NCBI GenBank assembly: GCA_034769895.1 | Contig: CM068372.1 | Span: 240,336,343-240,400,342, forward strand | Direction of reading: 5' to 3' | Length of the DNA stretch: 64,000 nucleotides | DNA from: Magicicada septendecula | Taxonomy: Eukaryota; Arthropoda; Insecta; Hemiptera; Cicadidae | In this document: positions 11,343-21,103 of the stretch, in pieces | Position numbering within the stretch: the first letter of the stretch is position 1 | How the letters are laid out: every line of letters begins with the position of its first letter | The notes under the pieces: model-generated | The model's database searches: none | The model's input: only the letters and a program-made list of their open reading frames with translations | Told to the model about the DNA's origin: nothing | Made by a program: the position numbers and the translations under genes

Positions 11343-11360
11343 TGGCGCCCGAACTGGGAC
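11343..11360 (+). other. Primer binding site (tRNA-Lys), start of U2
   Basis: TGGCGCCCGAACTGGGAC matches the complement of the 3' end of tRNA-Lys(UUU) at 17 of 18 bases. It marks the start of the internal region of an LTR retroelement; the sequence just upstream, ending ACAAA, would be the LTR 3' end. Confidence 0.85.
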
Positions 11361-11516
11361 TTTATATAAATAAAATTTTACATAAATAAGCCGGCAAAAG
11401 AGACAGAACGGTTATTGGGTTAATGTGTAGCGCGATACATAAGAAATTAGGTTATGTTGTGTCGAGTATATGGTTGATATACAGTAATATTTTAAATATA
11501 TATTTAAAACTCTAAA

Positions 11517-11915
11517 ATGGCAAACAATAACGAAAATGTCAGCCTCACTGACATTGTAAATGAAAGCCAAATAAGCGTGACTGAGTCTCAAATCATGAGT
11601 GAAGGAATTAACTCAACGCCAGTCCCGACTGAAAAGGCTGAAGTTAATGAACTAATGAATATGATGCAAATGCTTTTTAATGCACAGAGTGTAAAGTTTT
11701 ATGAGAAATTTAATAATTTTGATGAGAAATTTAATGAACTCGATGTAAAATTTAATGAACAGAATGTAACGTTTGTTGAAGTGAAAAACGAAATTAAGAG
11801 ACAAACATTTTATTTTAATAAACAATTAGACGAAATGAATAAAAGATTAGACGAGAAATTAAATCAGATAACGCTTAAGAAGGTAAGTAGCAGTGACAAT
11901 AGGACGAAAAACTAA
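11517..11915 (+). pseudogene. U2 gag-like coiled-coil ORF, frame broken
   Basis: The 132-codon frame starts at the same ATG as the 206-codon ORFs of later units. Residues about 60-115 are strongly coiled-coil in character, with repeated KFxEKFN and LDEKLNQ heptads. U2 has one extra heptad (NFDEKFN) compared with U4-U10. A stop after RTKN comes from a frame change; the coding signal continues at 11939-12133 and then in the shifted frame from 12087. No similarity to a named domain is claimed; it is called gag-like from its place just after the primer site. Confidence 0.65.
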
Positions 11916-12086
11916 AGGAAGGAAGAATTTATAACAAGGTGAGTAATAATGATGATTTGAATAATGAGTTCACAAATGATAACAATGATATAATTAAAAA
12001 TATAGTGTTAGAAAATTATGCTGAGAATATTTATAGAGATGATGAAATTTTAGAGGGAGTAGAATATAATGATGGAATGTTAGTGT

Positions 12087-12455
12087 GTGTTGATGAGTCA
12101 GAGAGAAAGTGGAGAGAGAATATACAGGTATAGGGGCTGCGGGGGGGTAAATGTTTCCCGTGATGTTGTAGTTGGTGGTAAAGAAAAGGCTTCACGAGCG
12201 TATTTGGAAGACTCATGGTCTGCAAATAGCCGTCCCTGGATTTTCTGTGCACCTGATAGGTGGTGCAGCAATAAAGTTGTAGTGTCCCCTGCATATATTG
12301 AGAGAGAGTGTGTGACTTGGTGTTATGGTGAGAGATATTTAGAGAGAGAGTTGTGGGTAGATAGAAAGATAAAATTATTGAATGTGATTAGAAATTATGA
12401 AGAATTTGTAGAAAGGTTAGATGTAGAGAAAGCTGGTAATTATATTGAATACGTA
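12087..12455 (+). pseudogene. U2 second gag-like region, cut by BEL-B
   Basis: This frame runs through the GGKEKASRAYLEDSW block and, unlike U1 and U4-U10, straight through the GA run (near 12299-12310) into TWCYGERYLEREL. The short GA tract here keeps the frame open. At codon GAATACGTA it is interrupted by the BEL-B LTR. Confidence 0.75.
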
Positions 12456-12885
12456 TGGACAGTAATGTGGGAATTTTATAATCAAAGGTTGTCTAATCTG
12501 TACGTGCTACGGCCTCGCTCACTAGCAAACAGGCCTATACACAGTGCTACGTACGTCCGAAGGCAGCAGACGTAATTGCGTTTGTTGTTTCGGCCTGTCA
12601 TTTCTTCATTTTTCTTATTGTCGCGACAAATTATGTGGGCCTTAGGCCCTACAGCATTCTAATGAAGATTCGAGTGTTGCGTAATTGCGCCTCACCTTAC
12701 AATGTAACACATTTTCCCTAACGTGGTTTTCAAAATTTTTAATGCGTACAAGACTTAGCTGACCTTGCAATTCAAATGTAAATTGTAACATTCATTTTCA
12801 ATAAATGTATTAAACTACAGGCCACTCGCTCATCATTATTTTCAGCATCCTGGCAAAATCAATTTACAAACATTAACTCTTAACA
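12456..12885 (+). repeat. BEL-B 5' LTR
   Basis: It is 430 bp, beginning TGGACAGTAATG and ending CTCTTAACA. By eye it differs from the 3' LTR at about 18 positions (roughly 4 percent), with no length difference. A likely polyadenylation signal AATAAA lies near 12801. The LTR would hold promoter and poly(A) signals; I could not place a TATA box with confidence. Confidence 0.96.
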
Positions 12886-12891
12886 TTTTTT

Positions 12892-12910
12892 TGGTCCTCC
12901 TGGCCGGATT
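12892..12910 (+). other. BEL-B primer binding site (tRNA-Tyr-like)
   Basis: Six bases after the 5' LTR, TGGTCCTCCTGGCCGGATT resembles the complement of the 3' end of tRNA-Tyr, the usual BEL/Pao primer. It differs at three clustered positions in the middle; both flanks match. Confidence 0.6.
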
Positions 12911-13251
12911 CATAATTTTTTACCTTCTTTCAAACTTATACCATTTCGAGCGGCTTCTCATCATTTTTTCCACTTCAATTTCTGGCCATCACAGGCGATT
13001 CAGTATGTTCGCTGATCCGACCGTGTCGGGAGTTATTCAGCATTTCTTTCGTCGTCGTCATTGAGCCTCATAGACAACACCATTAAAAGACCATCCACGT
13101 GTTAACGTCTACACACCAGATTGAGCAGTTCCAAGTTGAGAGCAGTCATCCATCCAGTCCGTGCGTGTCTGCCATCTATTCCACGGCCTCAACGCTGCAG
13201 GACATCTCACACAAGGTACGACATCAACGCCATCAGTAAAAGGTGCGTAAA
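12911..13251 (+). other. BEL-B 5' leader
   Basis: This is 340 bp without a coding signal, between the primer binding site and the gag start. No further feature recognised. Confidence 0.6.
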
Positions 13252-15706
13252 ATGACGGAAGAAAGCTTAAGAGTGTTGGTTAGAAAGAGAGGCGGCTTAA
13301 AGTCTGCAGTCTGCCATAGTGCGAATCAATTCCGCAATAATTAATTTTGACAAAAACAGTAACACTAAACATTTTTTAACTGTTAGACTAGAAAGTCTAA
13401 AAAGTTTAGCAATAAAATATGATGAGGTACAGTCTGAAATTGAATTAATTTCTAAGGACATAAACGCTGCCCAAGAGGACCGAGTCGAGGTCGAAGAACT
13501 TTTATATTCAACCGAAGCTAACATCTTACTATTAATAGAAACTTTCAACATTCAGACTGAATCTCAAGTATTAACCAGTAATATTCAATTAAAACCTCTA
13601 AGTTTGTCCTGCTTCACAGGCATCATTCTAGAATGGCAGCACTTTTATTCAATATTTCTAGACTTGGTACATGCCAGATCTGACTTAACTTCAGTGCAAA
13701 AACTACATTACTTATATTCATCTCTCAAAAATGAGCCACTAGATCTAATTAAGGCCTTGCCTATTTGTAATGAGAACTATTCAATAGCGTTAAGTTTGCT
13801 GTCCGCTAGATATGATAACAAATTCATATTAGCTAAATATTACATTCAAAATTTACTAGAAGTGAAGTCTACAATCAAAGACTCTGTACAGAGCTTAGCA
13901 GAATTTATAAATATAATAACGTCTTCTGTCAATTCGCTGACATCTATGCAATTGTCAGTGGATTCATTTGAACTCATTACTGTACAGCTATTGTCAGCAA
14001 AACTTGACCATTCCACATTTAAATTATGGAAAGAGTCTATAGATCCCGAAAATCTTCCAAACTTTCAGAGCTTTACACAGTTTTTAAACGCCTGTAGACA
14101 ATTATTAGAAAACACATTACCAATAGAAGCTGGACAGCAGCTTAACAAACCAACTTTAAAATTTAATAATAAGGCTGACAAACATAAATTACGAAACTCT
14201 GCTGGCAGCACTGCATTTAAAAGTTATCATTCAACTTCAAATAATTATTTATGCCCATGCTGCAAGGCCAGTCACCCAATTTATATGTGTGACAAATTTC
14301 GCGAATTAAGCATATCGGAACGAGGGCAATTTATATTAAAGCATAAATGCTGCACTAATTGTTTAAGACCAGATCATTTTTCACCTAATTGTAAGGTCAA
14401 ACAATCATGTAAGATCTGTTCCAGACGACACCATACATTGCTGCATATAAATAACGTGTCAAAACAAGGTTCTGCCAGCAGTAGTAATTATTGTTCATTT
14501 AAGCTTCAATCAGCAAACAATGTTATTTTGTCTACTGCCGTTGTGTCCGTCATCGACCGTGCTGGTAACAGACAACTTGCACGAATTTTGTTAGACGCAG
14601 GGTCACAAGTAAACTTTTCTACTGAATCATTTGCTAAAAAATTGCAACTTAACTTGACTAAATCTAATATACCAATTTCAGGTATTAATAATGCGACATG
14701 TTGCGCCACTAATTTGGCATCAATTCGTATTGTTTCTCGCTATAAAAGGTTCAGCTTTAACGCTCCGTGTGCGGTCTTATCTGCCTTGACTCATAAACTT
14801 CCAGCACAATCTTTCGACATAAATCATTTTAATATCCCAGATAACATTTTCCTTGCTGACCCACATTTCAACGTATCAGCTGACATAGACATACTTTTAG
14901 GAGCGCAGTTTTATTTAGATCTGATTCTAGCTAACAAATATGTACGTGGTCCTAACTTTCCTATTATACAAGAAACAAAGTTAGGCTACATTCTAGCAGG
15001 CAATCTGCCCAAACATTGTCATTCTAAGAGTCCTGCTGTTTCGTTCTTGGCAAGAAACAACGATAATCAAATTTTAGCGTCTCTTGAGAAATTTTGGGAG
15101 ACCGAAACCATCCTTGATAATGCACCCCTTATTAACGATTCAGTTTGCGAGGAACACTTTGTTAAGTCCACCCATCGTAATGATGAAGGTAGGTTCGTTG
15201 TCTCATTACCATTCGGGTCTGATAGTCCCCAGTTGGGTGAGTCCTATGCTACCGCTGAAGCGAGATTTTTAAGTTTAGAACGCAGGTTCAAGCGTGATTC
15301 TGAGCTTGCGCGTGAATACGCAAATTTTATTCAAGAATATAGGGATCTTGGCCACATGGCGCTGGCTGACGATTGTTCTGTTAATTCCAAGGTTTCAAAT
15401 ACCTACTATTTGCCTCACCATGCCATTTTCAAGCATTCTAGTTCCACGATAAAACTTCGCGTCGTTTTTGATGGCTCGGCCAAAACTACCAATGTTCTTT
15501 CTCTCAATGATATTTTGTTAGTAGGCCCAAATGTCCAACAAGATCTTTTCTCTATTCTTTTGCGATTTCGCGTACACAACTATGTTCTGATCACTGACAT
15601 CGAGAAGATGTATCGACAAATTCTAGTGTCTGATAACGATTGTCATTACCAACGTATTCTGTGGCGTAATTCTCCGCTTGAACGGTTTAAACATTTTGTG
15701 CTGTGA
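13252..15706 (+). pseudogene. BEL-B gag, protease and start of reverse transcriptase
   Basis: The likely true start is the ATG at 13252 (MTEESLRVLVRKRGG), typical of BEL gag, but a frame change near 13311-13318 shifts into the long frame of 795 codons that runs to 15706. Counting from 13319, residues about 100-240 are DUF1759-like. Then come three Cys/His clusters (CPCCKASH, the CCHC knuckle CTNCLRPDHFSPNC, and CKICSRRHHTLLH). The protease motif LLDAGSQ has its Asp at residue 426 (the family usually has DSGS). The HFVKSTHRNDEGRF and YLPHHAIFK linker and the RT start LRVVFDGSAK with ITDIEKMYRQ follow. An in-frame TGA at 15704-15706 stops translation inside the RT, just before TVTYGTTSA. Confidence 0.92.
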
Positions 15707-16495
15707 ACTGTAACATACGGTACTACTAGTGCTTCGTTTTTGGCTACTCGCTGTCTTATTCAGATTGGTAAGGATCATGAAGTTTCTTTTCCTGACGCTG
15801 CTTCAGCTATAATTAATGATTTTTATGTCGATGATTTGTTAACCGGTGCAGACACCATTTCTAATCCAACCAAGTTGAAATTTGACTTAGGTACGTTGTT
15901 GAGTCAATATGGCTTTACTCTACATAAATGGGCATCAAATGAACCAAATGTGATCACTGAGCATAATAATTTATCACTTCCATTAAACAAACAAGGCAAT
16001 GTGCGTACGTTGGGCATTCTTTGGAACAACTCTACAGATTCATTCTTGTTTGACATCAAGTCATTTCCATTTGAGTCAAGCATTTCTAAGAGGAAAATCC
16101 TGTCAATTATAGCGGGTATCTACGACCCATTGGGACTCGTTGGTCGCATTGAACTCTGTGCTTGCTTGTTGTTATCGCGACTTCTATTCAAGGTCACCCC
16201 TGCTCTCCATTCCTTTGTCAATAGCGTTCACCTGTACTCCGACTCCATGGTATCTCTCTATTGGATTCATGCTCAGTCCTCTAGGTGGAAGACCTACGTC
16301 GCTAATCGTGTTGCTGAGATTCAGCGTCTCACTGAAATCTACACATGGCATCATATTAATTCGCAACATAATCCAGCTGACATTATTTCTAGAGGATGTC
16401 ACCCTAAAGTTTTGCGCGATTGTTCGCTTTGGTGGCATTTTTCACCTTTCTCACCTTTTAATGTGTCGCTTCCTCAATGCTCTGTTGAGTAGAAA
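15707..16495 (+). pseudogene. BEL-B reverse transcriptase end with deleted RNase H
   Basis: The frame continues from the gag/RT piece after the single TGA. The catalytic box YVDD is at 15824-15835 in FYVDDLLTG. After LGILWNNSTDSFLF and SIIAGIYDPLGLVG the sequence jumps at about 16143-16152 straight to ELCACLLLSRLLF, a motif normally found well over a hundred residues further on. An in-frame deletion has removed most of the Pao-type middle region and the front of RNase H. The tail keeps DSMVSLYWIH and HNPADIISRG, hallmarks of the RNase H end. It stops with TAG at 16493. Confidence 0.88.
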
Positions 16496-16551
16496 CAAAC
16501 CCCCAAACTTTCTCTAATTTCTACCCTGATCTCTCGAAGGACTTTTCCTCG

Positions 16552-17064
16552 TTGTACCGACTGACCCGCGTGTACGCTTATTGGTTTCGATTCATCAAAA
16601 ATACTAGACCCTCTAGGGGAGAGAAAATCTCGGGAGTATTTACCCCCACCGAAATTCATTCTACTCTTAATTTCTTCATAAAACAATCCCAGTCGATCCA
16701 CTTCGCTGCTGAGTTTAATTGCCTTCGTGATGGGGCTTCTGTCTCTATTAGAAGTAAGCTGTCTTCTCTGGACCCATTTATTGATGAGTTTGGCGTCATA
16801 CGTGTTGGCGGACGCCTACAGCAGTCGTAACTACCCTTTGACAATAAGCATCCTACTGTCTTGCATCCATCGGCCCACATCACTCGCCTTATAATCGAGA
16901 GCGAGCATATTCGTCTCCTCCACGCTGGTGCTCAACTTGTCCATCATTCACTTCGTCAACGCTGGTAGATCATTAACGCCAAGATAGTCATTCGTTCCAT
17001 CATTCGTAGATGCGTCAAATGTCTCAGATTTAACACCAAATATCAAGTTCAAAGGCTTGGTATT
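16552..17064 (+). pseudogene. BEL-B linker and integrase zinc-binding region, broken
   Basis: A frame change between 16493 and 16552 moves coding into a new frame. It includes GVIRVGGRLQQS, the usual start of the integrase H2C2 region, then a TAA at 16828-16830. After that the frame continues through HPSAHITRLIIESEHIRLLHAGAQ, carries a further TAG inside QRW-IINAK (near 16967), and reaches IIRRCVKC. The His-His-Cys-Cys spacing of the zinc domain is recognisable despite two stops. Confidence 0.78.
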
Positions 17065-17571
17065 TTGCCATCTCCCAGGGTTACACCTTCGCGGCCGTTT
17101 TTATTCTGCGCAGTGGATTATGGTGGTCCCTTCATGATTCGTCATGGCGGGCAGAGATCCAGGATTCTGTCCAAATCATACATGTCTTTATTCATTTGCT
17201 TAGCCACCAGGGCCATTCATTTGGAATTGGTTTCCGACCTTACGGCCAATGCGTTTATAGCTGCCTTAAGTCGCTTCATGGCCCGTAGGGGCATACCTAG
17301 CCAGTTATATGCTGACAATGGCACGAACTTTAGGAAGGCCCGCAACGTTTTGCATGACCTTTACAATCTCTGGCATAAAAAAGATGCCACCTCATCAATC
17401 CAATCCTTTGCAACATCTCATGGTATTAAGTGGTCATTTATTCCCCCCTCGTCACCTCATTTTGGTGGTCTTTGGGAGAGCGGTATAAAAAGTTTGAAGT
17501 ATCATTTGCGCCGGTTGTCGGCAAGTCCATACTCACTTTTGAGGAGTTTACTACGGTTTTGTCACAGGTAG
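17065..17571 (+). pseudogene. BEL-B integrase catalytic core
   Basis: Integrase inserts the DNA copy into the genome. The DDE residues are all present in this frame: Asp-18 in CAVDYGGPF, Asp-84 in YADNGTNF and Glu-138 in GGLWESG. The block LATRAIHLELVSDLT between them is a strong BEL/Pao signature. A frame change at about 17512, soon after the catalytic Glu, diverts the end of this frame into nonsense ending at 17571; the true continuation is in the overlapping frame. Confidence 0.92.
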
Positions 17572-18020
17572 AGGCCTGTCTAAACTCACGTCCATTATTT
17601 GCCGTTTCATCGGATGTAAACGATCCAGTGCCACTTACCCCTGGCCATTTTTTAATTTGTGCACCATTAACGGCAATACCCGATCCTGACTTGTCACACG
17701 TTCCCGTCTCTCGTCTTGGCCGTTGGCAACTTCTCCAGAGGTTTGTCCAAGCGATTTGGAAATCATGGTCTCGCGACTACCTACACCAACTGCAACAACG
17801 TCATAAATGTAAATTCGCAAAGGAAAACGTTTCCATTGGTGACCTGGTTTTGCTGATCGAGGATAACTTGTCGCCATTAGCATGGAAATTTGGGGTAATT
17901 ACAGCCACATTTCCCGGACCAGACAATTTAATCAGAGTAGTTGACGTTCGTACGCCTGTTGGCACCTTTCGCAGACCAATTCACAAATTATGTTTGTTGC
18001 CAGCGCGGGACGAGGCTTAG
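17512..18020 (+). pseudogene. BEL-B integrase C-terminal part (DUF5641-like)
   Basis: The frame shift near 17512 restores the pattern VVGKSILTFEEF, then QVEACLNSRPL and LTPGHFL, followed by the C-terminal DUF5641-type domain (GRWQLLQRFVQAIWKSWSRDYLHQLQQR ... GDLVLLIEDNLSP ... RPIHKLCLLP). The terminal stop TAG is at 18018-18020. The domain normally closes the BEL/Pao polyprotein; here it is intact apart from the upstream frame shift. Confidence 0.9.
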
Positions 18021-19408
18021 ACACGAGGTCAATGTAATTACTTAGCACAATGCTATATTTTACCTGGCCACGAGCTTTCATTACTTAATTGTCTGACAAT
18101 TTGGCCGACTTCAATTGGTGAAATGTGTTATCACAAACATTTTTATGTTAATATCGCATTATTGCGTATCTCATACACTAAATTCGCATGTAGCTTGTAA
18201 TTGTACAACCATGCACTATGTTATTATATTTATACTTATTATATTGTCATGGTGGTATACTTTACTTATTCTTGTATTTACATGTATTGATAATTTTGTA
18301 AGACATATACTGTCCTTTGTATACTTATATTTGATATTGGTAATGGGTTATGTGTCATGTCATTGGTGGTATTTGTTCTTATGTCATAAATTTTGTTATA
18401 TAATATTCACATGGATTTGGAGCTATACAAACCATGTATGCATATTTGCTGCACATTTTTTGTTAATATGTGTGCGTTGCTATTTTATTACTCTATGAAT
18501 TTTATGTGTTACTTGTAATTGTTCAACACATGCATTACATTTTTGTATGAACATATTTGCTGTACTTGTCACTTATACCATCATGCCTTGTATTCATGTA
18601 TCTTGTAATTATGCAACATATATTTCTATTGTATTTTATCATGTACTTTGTATCTATGTAAAACACATTATTGTACCCGCATTTACTGTCTATGATTATG
18701 CGCCACGCACATATTTTTGCACATATTTTGTATTTGTATTTTGCGATCACGTATTGCACATATATAATTATTCATGCTTTAATTATGACATACATGTCAT
18801 TACGCTTATGTACTTGCAACTATTCAACAATGTATAATCTGTTTTCACATGTCAATTTGTTGTGCATTCCTGCAACTGCTGGGTATAGCGTGCACTATTT
18901 AATTATTATATTACAGCGTTATGCTAAATCTATGTTTTTACATGCATAATTTTGTAATACTTTGTCTATTCATTTTATATTCAATACTATTATGTACAAG
19001 TCAACTGGCCTTGACTGGTTTAGACTGTCAATCATGACTTGCATAAAATATTTGCAATTTGTATCGGACCCATCATGTGATGAGCCACCGATTATTCATC
19101 ATCAAGCATTATCAGACTATTCATTATTCATGTTTTATATTGTATATAGTCTTGCTAATTCATGCACATTTATACACATGTATTAATCAGTTTGTAAGCC
19201 AACTGTGGCCTGTTCAACTGTTATCATCATTATTGAGGTTTATCTCTGAGCAGTTTAATGTTATAACTGTTATCTAACATTTCAATGTCAATGATCAATA
19301 CAACTTACTGAGGTTGATATCTATTATTAAGAACGTACATTGTGTTTTCTTATAATATAAATTATTAAAATGTATTATAAAAAATCGTTCGATTTTTGCG
19401 GGCAGCTA
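18021..19408 (+). other. BEL-B 3' non-coding region
   Basis: Nearly 1.4 kb separates integrase from the 3' LTR. It is rich in T and AT with many TATG/CATG words, and its open frames (up to 127 codons) are rich in Tyr, Ile, Cys and His, as chance would give. No envelope-like domain is recognised. A loosely repeated word, CTTGTAATTGTxCAAC, appears near 18190, 18512, 18602 and, degraded, 18810. The last bases before the LTR, GCGGGCAGC, are the nearest thing to a polypurine tract. Confidence 0.6.
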
Positions 19409-19838
19409 TGGACAGTAATGTGGGAATTTTATAATCAAAGGTTGGCTACTCTGTATGTGCTACGGCCTCGCTCGCTAGCAAACAGGCCTATACACAGTGC
19501 TACGTACGTCCGAAGGCAGCAGACGTAATTGCGTTTGTTGCTTCGGCCTGTAATTTCTTCATTTTTCTTATTGTCGCGACAAAGTATGTGGGCCTTAGGC
19601 CCTACAGCATTCTAATGTAGAATCGAGTGTTGCGTAATTGCGCCTCACCTTACAATGTAACAAAATTTAAGTAACGTGGTTTTCAAAATTTATAATGCGT
19701 ACAAGACTCAGCTGACCTTGAAATTCAAATGTAAATTGTAACATTCATTTTCAATAAATGTATTAAACTACAGGCCACTCGCTCATCATTATTTTCAGCA
19801 TCCTGGCAAAATCAATTTGCAAACATTAACTCTTAACA
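19409..19838 (+). repeat. BEL-B 3' LTR
   Basis: It is 430 bp and matches the 5' LTR end to end. A cluster of five differences lies at the TAACAxAxTTxxxxTAA stretch near 19660-19675, and the rest are scattered single changes. Directly after it comes ACGTA, then U2 resumes with CCTTGTATTG. Confidence 0.96.
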
Positions 19839-19843
19839 ACGTA

Positions 19844-20128
19844 CCTTGTATTGAAGCTGATATAGCAGCAGTAGGAGATGATGTTGACAACAATGAATTA
19901 TTAATTTACCTGATTATGAAGAATTATACTAAGGGCGACAGGACCATACTCTATGATGACATGTTACATGATGAAGTAATATGGAATAAGAATATTAATT
20001 CAAATAGTATTATGGAAATATATGAAGAATTAGGTAAGTATTATGTTGATGGTAATAATATAATGTATTCGATAATATATGACTTGTATAGACCTAAGAT
20101 TAGATGGTTATATGATGATGGAGGTTAA
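19844..20128 (+). pseudogene. U2 second gag-like region, 3' part after BEL-B
   Basis: This continues the reading frame interrupted at 12455. It contains IEADIAAVGDDVDNNELL and ends WLYDDGG with TAA at 20126-20128, like the 142-codon frames of the other units. Before BEL-B landed, the segment from 12087 to here was a single open frame. Confidence 0.8.
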
Positions 20129-20917
20129 GTGTTTTATTGTGTATGAACATTTAAATATATGTCAATGTTAAAGGTATTTGTGTATTATATGTATTTTTAT
20201 GTAAACCATGTACGTAATAGGTAAGAGTTGATTTAACAATAAACTATAATATTTTTTGACTAAATAAATAATGAGAATAATTGTGAAGTCTAAGGTAATT
20301 AAAGTAACTTTGTGTTGTAAAATTGATTGAATTAAATAATTGAAGGTTAATTAATTATTGTTGTATAAAAGAGATTTGATAATGAAGTTAAATGATTTTA
20401 TGAGATTTAGATTATCTAAGGAGTAGTAAATGATTAAACATGATATGTTTGGATATTAAGTTACATTATTGTTAGGAGGTAAGTGATGAATTTTCTAGGA
20501 TCATATTAAAGTGAAATATTATAAAAGATAGAGTTTGGGTAATGACTATTTAAATAAGGCATCTGCGTTAGTCAATGTTAACTTTAAATGGGAGTTAGAT
20601 GAAATAAGAATTTTGAAATATGTAATACAGAAACAGGGTAATAGTATCGACACAGTAGAGGGAGTGATTATATGTAGAGAGAGAGTAATGTAATTAGAGA
20701 GTAAATAGTTGCTGGTGAGATTTTGTAGATGGGGGTGAAGTGGTAAAGAGTGATCAACGTGCGTCGTTGGGCAGGGAATTGTGAAGGGTCGAGGAGTGAT
20801 TGCCAAGATTATAGGAAGGGAAAAAGGTGACGAATGGAATTGCCAAGGTCGGGAACACACATCCTAGATACAAAGAGGGTATTAGATATTCGATTATAAA
20901 AGAGGAGAATGGTATAA

Positions 20918-21103
20918 GTGGAATTAGTGCTGAAGGGGATTATTATTGAGAGATTGGTGTCACCCTATGTAATTCAGTTAGGGATTGTTAGTAGGAAGAA
21001 AGGGAGTAAGGTTATAGATATAAATGTCAGTTCAATAAGACAAATCATGGTGAATAACGGAGGGTCACCCAAACTAAGTGATAATAAAAATGGTAAAAAA
21101 TAG
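20918..21103 (+). pseudogene. U2 reverse transcriptase N-terminal stub
   Basis: Same 60-residue RT front block as in U1, reading GIIIERLVSPYV then VSRKKGSK and SSIRQIMVNNGGSPK, and ending at a TAG. Confidence 0.6.

Larger units (their letters stand above)
12456..19838 (+). mobile_element. BEL-B: full-length BEL/Pao LTR retrotransposon
   Basis: The two ends, 12456-12885 and 19409-19838, are direct repeats of exactly 430 bp that start with TGG and end with ACA. They are flanked by the 5-bp duplication ACGTA (12451-12455 and 19839-19843). The interior, in order, holds a primer site, Gag with zinc knuckles, protease, reverse transcriptase, a remnant RNase H region, integrase with zinc-binding N-terminus and a DUF5641-like C-terminus: the BEL/Pao layout. 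The polyprotein is broken by frameshifts, stops and a deletion, so the element is dead. It sits inside the second gag-like region of U2. Confidence 0.96.

Noticed and set aside
18115-18949. Open frames with many hydrophobic residues that could look like membrane proteins.
   Set aside because: Their composition follows from T/TATG-rich DNA, there is no signal peptide or env motif, and they overlap in different frames.
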